Origin: an uncultured cyanobacterium | GTDB lineage: Bacteria > Cyanobacteriota > Cyanobacteriia > PCC-6307 > Cyanobiaceae | NCBI GenBank assembly: GCA_903831165.1 | Contig: CAIKWV010000435.1 | Span: 1-13,264 of the forward strand | Direction of reading: 5' to 3' | Length of the DNA stretch: 13,264 nucleotides | In this document: positions 1 through 7,383 of the stretch, one piece after another | How positions within the stretch are numbered: position 1 is the stretch's first letter | How the letters are laid out: each line of letters starts with the position of its first letter | Position numbers and translations under genes: made by a program | The notes under the pieces: model-generated | Seen by the model: only the letters and a program-made list of their open reading frames with translations | The model's database searches: none | What the model was told of the DNA's origin: nothing

Positions 1-1701
1 CCTGGGGTGCAGCTTGCAGCTGCTGTCGGCCTTGCCAATTTGCCCTCGCCAGCTTTTGCATGGTTAATCGCCATTTTCATGGCTTTTACGACTTCTAATA
101 GTGCCGATGCATCCTTTTATACATTGCAGATCGTGTTCCTTTTCGTGGTCGCAAGTGTGGCGAAACAAGAAAAGCTGCTGCTACTAGTTGCAATCTATTG
201 CGGAATCATTGTTGGTATTTTCTGCAAACTCAGCTTTGCAGTCTCCGCCGGCCCTGTGATTGTGTGCGTGTCCATATTGCTGTCTCGCTACTCATTGCGG
301 ACTGCGAAAAGGCGCTTTGTGGCCATGGTCGTTGCTGTCATAGTGCCCTTGATCCTTTGGCTCGCCTCGGGCCAAGTGCTGTCAGGTGTATTTGGATATC
401 TGCTGGGGCCCAACCATGCTGTCGTGCTTGGCTATAGCTCTGCGATGGCGACTGACGATGCTTCTGCTGGGTGGCAACTATTTGCCTATTGGGCTGGGAG
501 TATCGCATTGGTCACTATTGTCTACAGGGCTTCATACTTTAGGCTTCAAAGCAGGGTTGACTCTTTGATGGTCACATCGATCAGTCTTTTTCTGTTCTGG
601 ACAATGTTCAAGGCCGGAATGGTGAGGCACGATGCTCATGCCTTCACTGCAGGTCAGTCCCTAGCGAGCTTCGCCATCATAACCCTGGCCTATGCAAGCC
701 ATCAAATTGTAGATCAGCTCACCCTTTTTCCTGCTCTTGGCGCGCTGACCCTTGGCCTTAGCATTGCATCCCAGTACTCCTCTCCAATACGAAGTGGCCT
801 CGATCGTTGGTTTGTCAGCCAAGCTAAAAATACTTTTATATTTGCTGAAACCATGGCATCCCATGGCACCAGTCAGAGGCTCCAGGCGCGGCGCCAAGCA
901 GGTTTTGAGGGCATTAAGTCGGAGGTGGAAAACCTCAGCTTGATCCCAAGGGGGGCAAGTGCTGATGCCTTGCCTTGGGATATCGTAGATCTTCCGGTCA
1001 ATGGCCTTCGCTATCGCCCCAGGCCAATCATCCAGTCCTATTCTGCTTATACCCCTTTTCTTCAGCAGCTTAATAAGCGACATTTTGAATCCGTCGATGC
1101 GCCTTCCTATCTGGTTCTGAGTGCTTCAAGTATCGACGGTCGCAATGCACCTGATCTTGATTATCCATCTTTGGAGGTTATCGCTTCTCGATATCAACTC
1201 ATTGGCTCCGGCAGTAAGGGCGGTTTGATTCTCAAGCGCAAGCCTGTCAGTGCTGTGATCAGGCAGCTGCAATGGAAAGCGATCACTCTTGTGCTTCGTG
1301 GCGACAAGATCAATCCACCCAATGTCCCCAGTGAGCGTTGGTCTCGGCTTCCCGAAGACCTCGCACCTGGCTCTCGCTTTTCCATTGTGGTTCAACCGGC
1401 CCTATGGCGTCGCTTTCAATCTATTGCTTTCAAGCCATCGCCACTTGCTATTGCTCTGAAGTTCAACGATGGTCGCATGACTACCTATCGAATTCTCGAA
1501 ACCACAAGTCAGCGGATTCCTCTTTACCCATTTGTCGAAAACAGCAAAAGCCTTAGGGCTTCTTTGCTGGCCATCCAGGGCACACCAGCACTCAAACTCT
1601 CGCTGGGTTCCAAGCCTGAGGCAATTCGGCTGATTGGTCCTTTAGCAAGTCAGGGCCTAAGATCTGCGGAGGTCATCATTGAACAACCGATAGTCCAGTG
1701 A
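1..1701 (+). CDS. Polytopic membrane protein with C-terminal soluble domain, possible GT-C glycosyltransferase (5' partial)
   Basis: This reading frame is open from the first base, so the gene very probably begins upstream; the GTG at 7 is only the first in-window start codon. The visible 565-odd residues begin inside a membrane region. Numbering from that GTG, hydrophobic segments fall at about residues 13-35, 38-52, 56-90, 105-125, 155-175, 185-205 and 217-255. A soluble region follows, from about 265 to the end. Within it, residues 337-350 read RPRPIIQSYSAYTP, a motif I associate with large bacterial membrane proteins of the GT-C type, but I cannot confirm the family. Any catalytic N-terminal loop lies outside the window. 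The stop overlaps the next start by 4 bases (GTGA), so it is probably co-translated with the UbiA-like gene. Its base composition is clearly more AT-rich than that of the next genes (23 of 60 bases are G+C at 61-120). Function is not established; a role in sugar transfer or export is inference from context. Confidence 0.75.
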   Translation, partial: PGVQLAAAVGLANLPSPAFAWLIAIFMAFTTSNSADASFYTLQIVFLFVVASVAKQEKLLLLVAIYCGIIVGIFCKLSFAVSAGPVIVCVSILLSRYSLRTAKRRFVAMVVAVIVPLILWLASGQVLSGVFGYLLGPNHAVVLGYSSAMATDDASAGWQLFAYWAGSIALVTIVYRASYFRLQSRVDSLMVTSISLFLFWTMFKAGMVRHDAHAFTAGQSLASFAIITLAYASHQIVDQLTLFPALGALTLGLSIASQYSSPIRSGLDRWFVSQAKNTFIFAETMASHGTSQRLQARRQAGFEGIKSEVENLSLIPRGASADALPWDIVDLPVNGLRYRPRPIIQSYSAYTPFLQQLNKRHFESVDAPSYLVLSASSIDGRNAPDLDYPSLEVIASRYQLIGSGSKGGLILKRKPVSAVIRQLQWKAITLVLRGDKINPPNVPSERWSRLPEDLAPGSRFSIVVQPALWRRFQSIAFKPSPLAIALKFNDGRMTTYRILETTSQRIPLYPFVENSKSLRASLLAIQGTPALKLSLGSKPEAIRLIGPLASQGLRSAEVIIEQPIVQ

Positions 1702-2618
1702 ATGTGAATGCTCTTGTCGCCGCCTGCCGACCCCGACAATGGCCTAAAAATCTGCTGGTCTATGCATCGGCTCTGTTCAGCTTCCGCGCTGATCCGCAGA
1801 TCTGGCTCAATTCCAGCATCGCCCTGGGGAGCTTCTGCCTGATCTCCAGTGCCGTCTATCTGGTCAACGACGTCATCGATGTCGAAGCTGACCGCTCCCA
1901 TCCGAGCAAGTGCCGGCGGCCGATCGCCTCGGGTGCCCTGCCCATTGCCGCCGCCCTAGTCGCCGCGGCGTTTCTGTTTTGCTCCAGCCTGGCCCTAGCA
2001 GCCAGCATCAGCCAGGGCCTTGCCGGCGTCATCCTGGCCTATGCCCTGATTCAGCTGGCCTATTGCCTGCAACTCAAACGGCAGCCCCTGCTGGATATCT
2101 TCTGCATCGCTTCGGGCTTTTTGTTGCGGGCCCTCGCGGGCCTGGTCGCCAGTGGGCTCGGTGCCTCACCCTGGTTTCTGCTCACCATTGGCCTGCTCGC
2201 CCTGTTTCTGGCGGTGGAGAAGCGCAAGGCCGAACTGCGCATCTCCCTGGAGCGCGGTGTTGTCACCCGCCACGTGCTGATGCGTTATTCCCTGCCGCTG
2301 CTGCAGCGACTTGAATCGCTGGTCGCCAGCAGCGCCTTCATGGCCTACGCCCTCTGGAGTGCTGGCCCCACCCTCAAGGGCGCACCCACCAGTTGGATGC
2401 TGCTCACCGTTCCCTTTGTGCTGGTGGGAATTTTCCGTTACCAGCTCCTCAGCGACCCTGAGGAAGCCCAGCGTCGCGCCAACGCTCATCCCGATCAGAC
2501 GACGGAAAAGCCCGAGGAGATCCTCCTGGGCGACCGGGGCATCCACCTCACCCTGCTGGGCTGGTTGGTCACCGTGGTTGTGGTAGGGATAGCCCATCGC
2601 CAGGGTTGGTTGGCATGA
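1698..2618 (+). CDS. UbiA-family polyprenyl-phosphate phosphoribosyltransferase (DPPR synthase-like)
   Basis: Probable integral membrane transferase that moves phosphoribose from PRPP to a polyprenyl phosphate, the first step of lipid-linked D-arabinofuranose synthesis (family of mycobacterial Rv3806c and Azorhizobium NoeC). The 306 residues are hydrophobic, with about eight membrane segments. The first Asp-rich motif is NDVIDVEADR (57-66), followed by HPSKCRRPIASG (68-79), the arrangement typical of this subgroup rather than of quinone or heme prenyltransferases. A second motif has Y122, K127 and D133, followed by FLLRALAG (141-148), and a basic KRKAEL element lies at 175-180. The GTG at 1698 is chosen because it gives a 4-base overlap with the previous stop and places the conserved RPRQWPKN at residues 11-18; the GTG at 1704 is an alternative. 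The neighbouring DprE1- and DprE2-like genes strongly support the DPPR-synthase call. The polyprenyl chain length used by this organism cannot be read from the sequence. Confidence 0.9.
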   Translation: MNVNALVAACRPRQWPKNLLVYASALFSFRADPQIWLNSSIALGSFCLISSAVYLVNDVIDVEADRSHPSKCRRPIASGALPIAAALVAAAFLFCSSLALAASISQGLAGVILAYALIQLAYCLQLKRQPLLDIFCIASGFLLRALAGLVASGLGASPWFLLTIGLLALFLAVEKRKAELRISLERGVVTRHVLMRYSLPLLQRLESLVASSAFMAYALWSAGPTLKGAPTSWMLLTVPFVLVGIFRYQLLSDPEEAQRRANAHPDQTTEKPEEILLGDRGIHLTLLGWLVTVVVVGIAHRQGWLA

Positions 2619-3343
2619 GTCGTTCCCCCATCCACTCGGCCCTGGTCCTGGGCAGTACCAGCGTTGTGGCCATCGCCATCTGCCAGGCCCTGGCACGCCA
2701 GGGCTGCCGCCGTTTCCACCTGGTGGCCCGCAATGCCAACGCCAACCAGGCCCTGGCCAGCGAGCTGCGAGAACGCTTCGGAGCCGACGTGTCTTGCGAG
2801 CAGGTGGAGCTCTTGGCTTCCAGCCCCAAGCCTCCGCAGCTGCGGGAGTCGTTTGATCTGTACCTGATCACGGCCGGCTGTCTCGGGGATGCCGAGCGAG
2901 CGCGTCATGAGGCAGAGGAAGCCCTGGCGATCACCGCGGCTAACTTCAGCGGGCTGATCCCCTGGCTCACTGCCATCGTCACGCCGGAGCGCATCCAGAA
3001 GCCCGGTTGCCTCTGGGTGTTCTCCTCCGTCGCCGCCGACCGTGGCCGGCCCTCCAACTACCACTACGGGGCTGCCAAGGCAGGCCTGACCCGCTTCTGC
3101 GAGGGTCTGCTGCTGCGCTGCCACGGCACCCCCTTCGCCGTGCGCATCCTCAAGGCGGGCTTCATGGCCACCCCCATGACGACGGGCAAAGCCCCGCCTT
3201 TGCTTTGCGCCAAGCCCGCAACCATCGCCCGCGACCTACTGCGGCGTCCCCATCGCCGTGGCATCGAATACATCCCCTGGTGGTGGGCACCCTTGATGCT
3301 GTTGATCCGCCTGCTCCCTCCCGCCCTGGCCGCCAAGTTGTGA
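2615..3343 (+). CDS. dprE2: SDR-family reductase, DprE2-like (polyprenylphospho-2-keto-pentofuranose reductase)
   Basis: Short-chain dehydrogenase/reductase of 242 residues, predicted to use NAD(P)H to reduce the 2-keto intermediate made by the adjacent DprE1-like oxidase, giving the arabino configuration. The N-terminal nucleotide loop is LGSTSVVAIAIC (12-23), the degenerate form seen in DprE2 (LGGTSEIGLAIC in Mycobacterium as I recall it) rather than classical TGxxxGxG. Catalytic residues are in place: S138, Y151 and K155 in a YGAAK motif, 13 residues after the serine. ITAGCLGDAE (85-94) resembles the DprE2 element FGLLGDAE. The C-terminus is hydrophobic (about 219-235), as in the mycobacterial enzyme, suggesting membrane association. 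The ATG at 2615 is chosen because it forms an ATGA overlap with the UbiA stop; a TTG at 2606 would only add three residues. The stop overlaps the next start (GTGA at 3340-3343). The subfamily call rests on both motifs and gene order. Confidence 0.88.
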   Translation: MSRSPIHSALVLGSTSVVAIAICQALARQGCRRFHLVARNANANQALASELRERFGADVSCEQVELLASSPKPPQLRESFDLYLITAGCLGDAERARHEAEEALAITAANFSGLIPWLTAIVTPERIQKPGCLWVFSSVAADRGRPSNYHYGAAKAGLTRFCEGLLLRCHGTPFAVRILKAGFMATPMTTGKAPPLLCAKPATIARDLLRRPHRRGIEYIPWWWAPLMLLIRLLPPALAAKL

Positions 3344-4710
3344 CCTCCACCCTGTCCTGCCAGCCCCAGACACTCACCGGCTGGGGCCGCACCGCACCCA
3401 CACTGGCCCAGGTTTGTCAGCCCAGTTCCCTGCAGCAGATCCAGTCACTGATTCAGGCCGCCGCCCCCGCCAGCCTGATCCCCCGCGGCCTGGGCCGGGC
3501 CTATGGCAATCCGGCCCAATGTGCCGGGGGTACCGTGCTGGATCTGGCGGCCTTTGACCGGATCGAGCTCGACCCCAGCAGTGGCACGGTGACGGCTGGA
3601 GCCGGCGTGAGCCTGGATGCACTGTTGCGTGCTCTGGTACCCGCTGGATTTTTTCTGCCCGTCACCCCAGGCACCCGTAACGTGACCGTGGGTGGTGCCA
3701 TGGCCGCAGATGTTCATGGCAAGAATCACCACGGTGAGGGCAGTTTCGCCAACCATGTGATTCGCCTGCAGTTGGTGGACGGCCAGGGCCAGCTGCGGGA
3801 ACTCAGCCCCGACGACCCGGCCAGCGCCGCCGCCTTCTGGGCAACCGCTGGCGGCATGGGCCTCACCGGTGTGATTACGGAGGTCAGCTTCCGCCTGATC
3901 CCGATCGAAACCTCGCTGATCAGCGTCGACACCGACCGCTTTGGGGACCTCGACAGCCTGATGGCGGCGATGGTGGAGGCGGATGCCCGCTACCGCTACA
4001 GCGTCGCCTGGGTGGACAGCCTGCACCCGGCCGGCCGTGGCGTGCTCACCTGCGGGGACCACGCCAGCCTGGACCAACTGCGCCAGCAGGCTCCGGAGCT
4101 GGCGCACGATCCACTCGCCTACGACCCCAAAGCTCTGGCCTCGGCGCCGCCCTTCCTGCCCGGTGGCCTGCTGAACACCTGGTCCGTGCGCGCCTTCAAC
4201 GAAACCTGGTTCCGCAAGGCCCCCAAGCACCGGGTCGGCGAACTGCAGGCAATCGGCCCCTACTTCCACCCCCTCGATGGCGTGGGCGACTGGAACCGCA
4301 TCTACGGCCCAGCCGGCTTCCTGCAATACCAGTTCGCCGTTCCCGATGCCGCCGCACATCTGGTGCCTGAAACCCTGACGGCCCTGCGCAAGATCGGTGC
4401 CCCCAGCTTCCTCACCGTGCTCAAGCGCTTCGGGCCGGGTAATCCAGGCCCGCTGTCCTTCCCTCTGCCGGGCTGGACCCTGGCCGCCGATGTGTCGGCC
4501 GCCGTGCCCGGGTTGTTCGAGATGCTGGACAGGCTCGATCAGGCCGTGGCCGCTGCGGGCGGACGCCTATACCTGGCCAAGGACTCCCGCCAATCGGCCG
4601 CCATGCTGGAGCGCAGCTATCCGAGGCTTGCCGAATGGCGCCAACAGCGGGCTCTGCTGGATCCCCGCGGGGTGTTCAGCTCGGACCTGGCGAAGCGAGT
4701 ACAACTCTGA
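3340..4710 (+). CDS. dprE1: FAD-linked oxidase, DprE1-like (polyprenylphospho-ribose 2'-oxidase)
   Basis: Flavoenzyme predicted to oxidise the C2 hydroxyl of polyprenylphospho-ribose; with the DprE2-like partner it completes the epimerisation to polyprenylphospho-arabinose. At 456 residues it is close to mycobacterial DprE1 (about 461). The FAD_binding_4 domain is N-terminal: IPRGLGRAYG (47-56), LPVTPGTRNVTVGGA (106-120) and DVHGKNHH (124-131), where H126 corresponds to mycobacterial H132. The substrate half keeps the Trp in YSVAWVDS (W224), FLQYQF (327-332), the Lys in TVLKRFG (K362) and K414 in LAKDSR. The residue aligned with mycobacterial C387, the target of covalent benzothiazinone drugs, is alanine here (A382, codon 4483-4485). 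The start is GTG 3340, overlapping the DprE2 stop; a longer in-frame extension back to 3007 is an Arg/Pro-rich shadow of dprE2. The next gene follows after a 14-base gap. Identity as a DprE1-family enzyme is very secure; the exact sugar is inferred. Confidence 0.93.
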   Translation: MTSTLSCQPQTLTGWGRTAPTLAQVCQPSSLQQIQSLIQAAAPASLIPRGLGRAYGNPAQCAGGTVLDLAAFDRIELDPSSGTVTAGAGVSLDALLRALVPAGFFLPVTPGTRNVTVGGAMAADVHGKNHHGEGSFANHVIRLQLVDGQGQLRELSPDDPASAAAFWATAGGMGLTGVITEVSFRLIPIETSLISVDTDRFGDLDSLMAAMVEADARYRYSVAWVDSLHPAGRGVLTCGDHASLDQLRQQAPELAHDPLAYDPKALASAPPFLPGGLLNTWSVRAFNETWFRKAPKHRVGELQAIGPYFHPLDGVGDWNRIYGPAGFLQYQFAVPDAAAHLVPETLTALRKIGAPSFLTVLKRFGPGNPGPLSFPLPGWTLAADVSAAVPGLFEMLDRLDQAVAAAGGRLYLAKDSRQSAAMLERSYPRLAEWRQQRALLDPRGVFSSDLAKRVQL

Positions 4711-4724
4711 ATCCAGCCTCCCCG

Positions 4725-5663
4725 ATGAAACTCTTCCTTCCCGGTGGCGCCGGCCTTGTGGGCCTGAACCTGATCGCCACCCTGCAGCAACACCACCCCG
4801 ACTGGCAGCTGATCGTGGTGGACAAGAAGGCCGAAGCCCTGGAGGCTGGCCGTCAACTGTTTCCATCCGTTCAGTTCGTGTGTGAAGACCTCACCACAAC
4901 CCAAGGCAACAGCTGGCCCCGGCTCCTGGAAGGCTGTGATGCCTGCGTCATGCTGCAGGCCGAGATCGGCAACACCGATCCCAGCCAGTTTGAGCGCAAC
5001 AACATCACCACGACCGAAGTCGTTCTGAGAGAACTGCAGCGCTGCCAGATTCCCCGGCTGGTGCATATCAGCAGTTCGGTGGTCAACTCCATAGCTAAGG
5101 ACCTCTACACCACCACCAAACGTCGTCAGGAGCAGCTAGTGCTGCGTGAATGGCCTAGTGCCGTGGTGCTGCGGCCAACCTTGATGTTCGGTTGGTTTGA
5201 TCGCAAACATCTGGGTTGGCTGGCACGTTTCATGCAGAAGTTGCCGGTATATCCGATCCCGGGATCCGGCCGCTTCATTCGCCAACCGCTGTATGTGGGC
5301 GATTTCTGTCGGGTGATTCAGAGCTGCCTGGAAAACCCTGCGCTGACGGGCTGCTATGACATCACTGGCACTGAGAGGGTGAGCTACATCAGCCTGATGC
5401 GGCAGCTGCGCGATGCTGTAGGTGCGCGACCCTGGATCATCCACCTGCCGATCCCGCTGTTTGGATTGCTGTTGCAGCTTTGGGCCCTGATCAGCCGCCA
5501 ACCGGCCTTCACCAACGATCAGCTCAAGGCTCTGACCGCGGGTGATGAGTTTGAAGTGATCGACTGGCCAGGAATCTTCGGAGTCCAGCCCACCCCGCTG
5601 GCTGATGCCCTGCGAATCACCTATCGCGATCCCAAGTTCTCCTCCGTGGTGATGCCCTTCTGA
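4725..5663 (+). CDS. NAD-dependent epimerase/dehydratase (extended SDR)
   Basis: A 312-residue extended short-chain dehydrogenase, probably acting on a nucleotide- or lipid-linked sugar in the cytoplasm. The Rossmann motif is GGAGLVG (7-13, Gly at 7, 10 and 13). An acidic D33 after the second strand favours NAD(H). HISSS (114-118) and YTTTK (Y128, K132) supply the Ser/Tyr/Lys catalytic set. A hydrophobic stretch at about 238-257 may give membrane contact. The ATG at 4725 is chosen because it places the glycine-rich loop at residue 7 as is usual; the 30 codons upstream in the same frame overlap the dprE1 end and look non-coding. No Shine-Dalgarno sequence is visible in the 14-base gap, so translation probably depends on coupling to dprE1. 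The stop shares one base with the next start (TGATG). The substrate is not identifiable; linkage to the arabinose genes suggests a role in the same glycan. Confidence 0.85.
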   Translation: MKLFLPGGAGLVGLNLIATLQQHHPDWQLIVVDKKAEALEAGRQLFPSVQFVCEDLTTTQGNSWPRLLEGCDACVMLQAEIGNTDPSQFERNNITTTEVVLRELQRCQIPRLVHISSSVVNSIAKDLYTTTKRRQEQLVLREWPSAVVLRPTLMFGWFDRKHLGWLARFMQKLPVYPIPGSGRFIRQPLYVGDFCRVIQSCLENPALTGCYDITGTERVSYISLMRQLRDAVGARPWIIHLPIPLFGLLLQLWALISRQPAFTNDQLKALTAGDEFEVIDWPGIFGVQPTPLADALRITYRDPKFSSVVMPF

Positions 5664-6967
5664 TGCCCCAACCGTCTCTTCGCTCAGTAGCCGTCATCGG
5701 CGGCGGCCCCATGGGCCTGGCCATCGCCTATCAACTGGCGTTGGAAGGCTGCCGACCGGTGTTGCTGGAAGCCGACGATCGCCTAGGGGGCATGGCCGCC
5801 AGCTTCGATTTCGCCGGCGTTGCGATCGAACGCTATTACCACTTCCACTGCCTCAGCGATACGGCCTTCTTCCAGCTTCTTGAAGAACTCAAGCTCCAGC
5901 CCCTGCTGCGCTGGAAGCAAACGGCTATGGGCTTTTTCCTTGATGGGCGCCTCTACCCCTGGGGATCGGCCGGTTCAGTCCTCAAGCTGCGGCGCTTGCC
6001 CCTGCTCGCGCGCCTGCGCTATCTGCTCCACGCCGCCCGCTGCCTCAGCCTGCGGGACTGGCGCCATCTCGATGGCATCCCTGCCACCACCTGGCTCCGC
6101 ACCTGGCTGGGACGCCCGGGCTATGAGGTGCTGTGGGCCAAATTGTTTGCCTACAAGTTCTACCAATACACCGACAGCCTCTCGGCCGCCTGGATCTGGA
6201 GCCGTATCCGCCGTATCGGCCGATCCCGCCGCTGGCTGAAGGAAACCCTGGGCTATCTGGAGGGGGGCTCAGAACACTGGATTGAAGCCATTGAAGCTCG
6301 GATCCGCGAGCTTGGAGGTGAGATTCGCCTCTCCAGCCCCGTCGGCGCCATCGAGCACAGCGATCAGGGCGCCCGCATCAGCAGCCCCCGGGGTTCTGAA
6401 CACTTCGATGCCGTGATCTCCACCGTGCCGTTGCCGCTCGTGGCACCGATGCTGCGCGCTGGAGGACAAGATCCAGCCCTGATTGCTGCCTACGAAACTC
6501 AGCTGTCGGTGGCCTGTGCCTGCGTGGTGCTGCAGACCAGACAGCCAATCACTGCCAATTTCTGGACAAATGTCAATGACAGCCGCTTTTCCATACCCGG
6601 CATCATTGAGATGAGCAATCTGCGACCGATCACGCCGCACATCACCTATGTGCCCTTCTACATGCCGGCGGATCATCCCGATTACAGCCGCCCTAACGAC
6701 GCCTTCATCGCTGATTCGATCGCCTGCCTGAAAGCCATCAACCCCAGTCTTGAGGATAGCGATATCCTGGCCAGTCAATGCAGCCGCTATCGCTATGCCC
6801 AACCCGTGTGTGGCACCCACTTTCTCGACAGTCTACCTCCCTTGAATCCAATTCCTAACGTCTGGATCGCCGACACCACGGTGTATTACCCCGAAGATCG
6901 CGGTATCTCCGAAAGCGTGGGTTTCGGCAGGAATCTCGCCCGCCAAGTGGCTGCACATCTGCGATGA
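5663..6967 (+). CDS. FAD-dependent oxidoreductase, amine-oxidase / UDP-galactopyranose-mutase-like fold
   Basis: Predicted flavoprotein of 434 residues. The N-terminal dinucleotide-binding motif is VIGGGPMGLAIAYQL (11-25, GxGxxG at 13-18), with ribose-binding E36 and the second glycine element LGGM (41-44), as in the NAD(P)/FAD-dependent oxidoreductases that include amine oxidases, protoporphyrinogen oxidase and, more distantly, UDP-galactopyranose mutase. The C-terminal FAD segment DTTVYYPEDRGISESVGFG (about 404-422) is present. The middle contains many Arg and aromatic residues and no obvious membrane span. The ATG at 5663 overlaps the previous stop by one base and the stop overlaps the GtrA start by four, so it is part of the same translationally coupled run. 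The reaction is unknown; redox chemistry or ring isomerisation on a sugar intermediate, possibly together with the preceding epimerase, is inference. Confidence 0.82.
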   Translation: MPQPSLRSVAVIGGGPMGLAIAYQLALEGCRPVLLEADDRLGGMAASFDFAGVAIERYYHFHCLSDTAFFQLLEELKLQPLLRWKQTAMGFFLDGRLYPWGSAGSVLKLRRLPLLARLRYLLHAARCLSLRDWRHLDGIPATTWLRTWLGRPGYEVLWAKLFAYKFYQYTDSLSAAWIWSRIRRIGRSRRWLKETLGYLEGGSEHWIEAIEARIRELGGEIRLSSPVGAIEHSDQGARISSPRGSEHFDAVISTVPLPLVAPMLRAGGQDPALIAAYETQLSVACACVVLQTRQPITANFWTNVNDSRFSIPGIIEMSNLRPITPHITYVPFYMPADHPDYSRPNDAFIADSIACLKAINPSLEDSDILASQCSRYRYAQPVCGTHFLDSLPPLNPIPNVWIADTTVYYPEDRGISESVGFGRNLARQVAAHLR

Positions 6968-7383
6968 CCCAGTCACCCCATTCCCAGCGCCGCGAATTCA
7001 CTTTATTCCTGCTGACTGGCGGGGTGGCCGCCTTGGTCAATGTGGTTAGTCGCATCGGCTTCTCCACCGTGGTCAGTTTTGAGCTGGCGGTGCTGCTCGC
7101 TTACGGCATCGGCATGTTGACGGCCTATGTTCTGGCGCGGCGGTTTGTGTTTCTCAACAGCCGAACAAGCGTGCGACGCTCTTTTGCGGCCTTCGCCCTG
7201 GTTAATCTGTTTGCTGTGCTTCAGACTTGGCTGGTGAGCGTTGGCCTACGCAACTGGCTCTTACCGTTGCTGGGGATTGTGGTGTTCCGGGATCTGCTCG
7301 CCCACGGCATCGGCGTGGCCGTTCCTGTGATCAGCAGTTATTTCGGCCACAAACACATCTCCTTCAAGGACCACGAACGGTGA
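6964..7383 (+). CDS. GtrA family membrane protein (candidate polyprenyl-linked sugar translocase or anchor)
   Basis: A small protein of 139 residues with four predicted membrane spans (about 12-33, 41-60, 72-96 and 103-127) and short basic termini. It fits the GtrA/DPMS family: FLLTGGVAALVN near the N-terminus, an Arg-rich ARRFVFLN loop (58-65) after the second span, and YFGHKHISF (127-135) after the fourth. GtrA proteins are proposed to flip or position undecaprenyl-phosphate sugars for glucosylation of O-antigen. In mycobacteria a GtrA-like protein, Rv3789, is encoded next to dprE1 and dprE2 and has been linked to decaprenyl-phospho-arabinose. The same association here supports a role in handling the lipid-linked pentose. 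The start is the ATG at 6964 within an ATGA overlap; the stop overlaps the next GTG by four bases. Confidence 0.88.
   Translation: MTQSPHSQRREFTLFLLTGGVAALVNVVSRIGFSTVVSFELAVLLAYGIGMLTAYVLARRFVFLNSRTSVRRSFAAFALVNLFAVLQTWLVSVGLRNWLLPLLGIVVFRDLLAHGIGVAVPVISSYFGHKHISFKDHER

Noticed and set aside
3007..3339. In-frame upstream extension of the DprE1 reading frame giving a 567-residue protein
   Set aside because: The added residues are Arg/Pro-rich and lie wholly over the well-supported dprE2 gene; family length and the GTGA overlap fit the start at 3340.
3445..4359. 304-residue open frame on the - strand opposite dprE1
   Set aside because: Antisense shadow of the codon bias in dprE1; no recognisable domain and no initiation context.
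7227..7379. In-frame upstream extension of the HAD/UPF0104 gene
   Set aside because: It overlaps the conserved end of the GtrA gene, has no family resemblance, and would push the HAD motif I to about residue 59 instead of 8.
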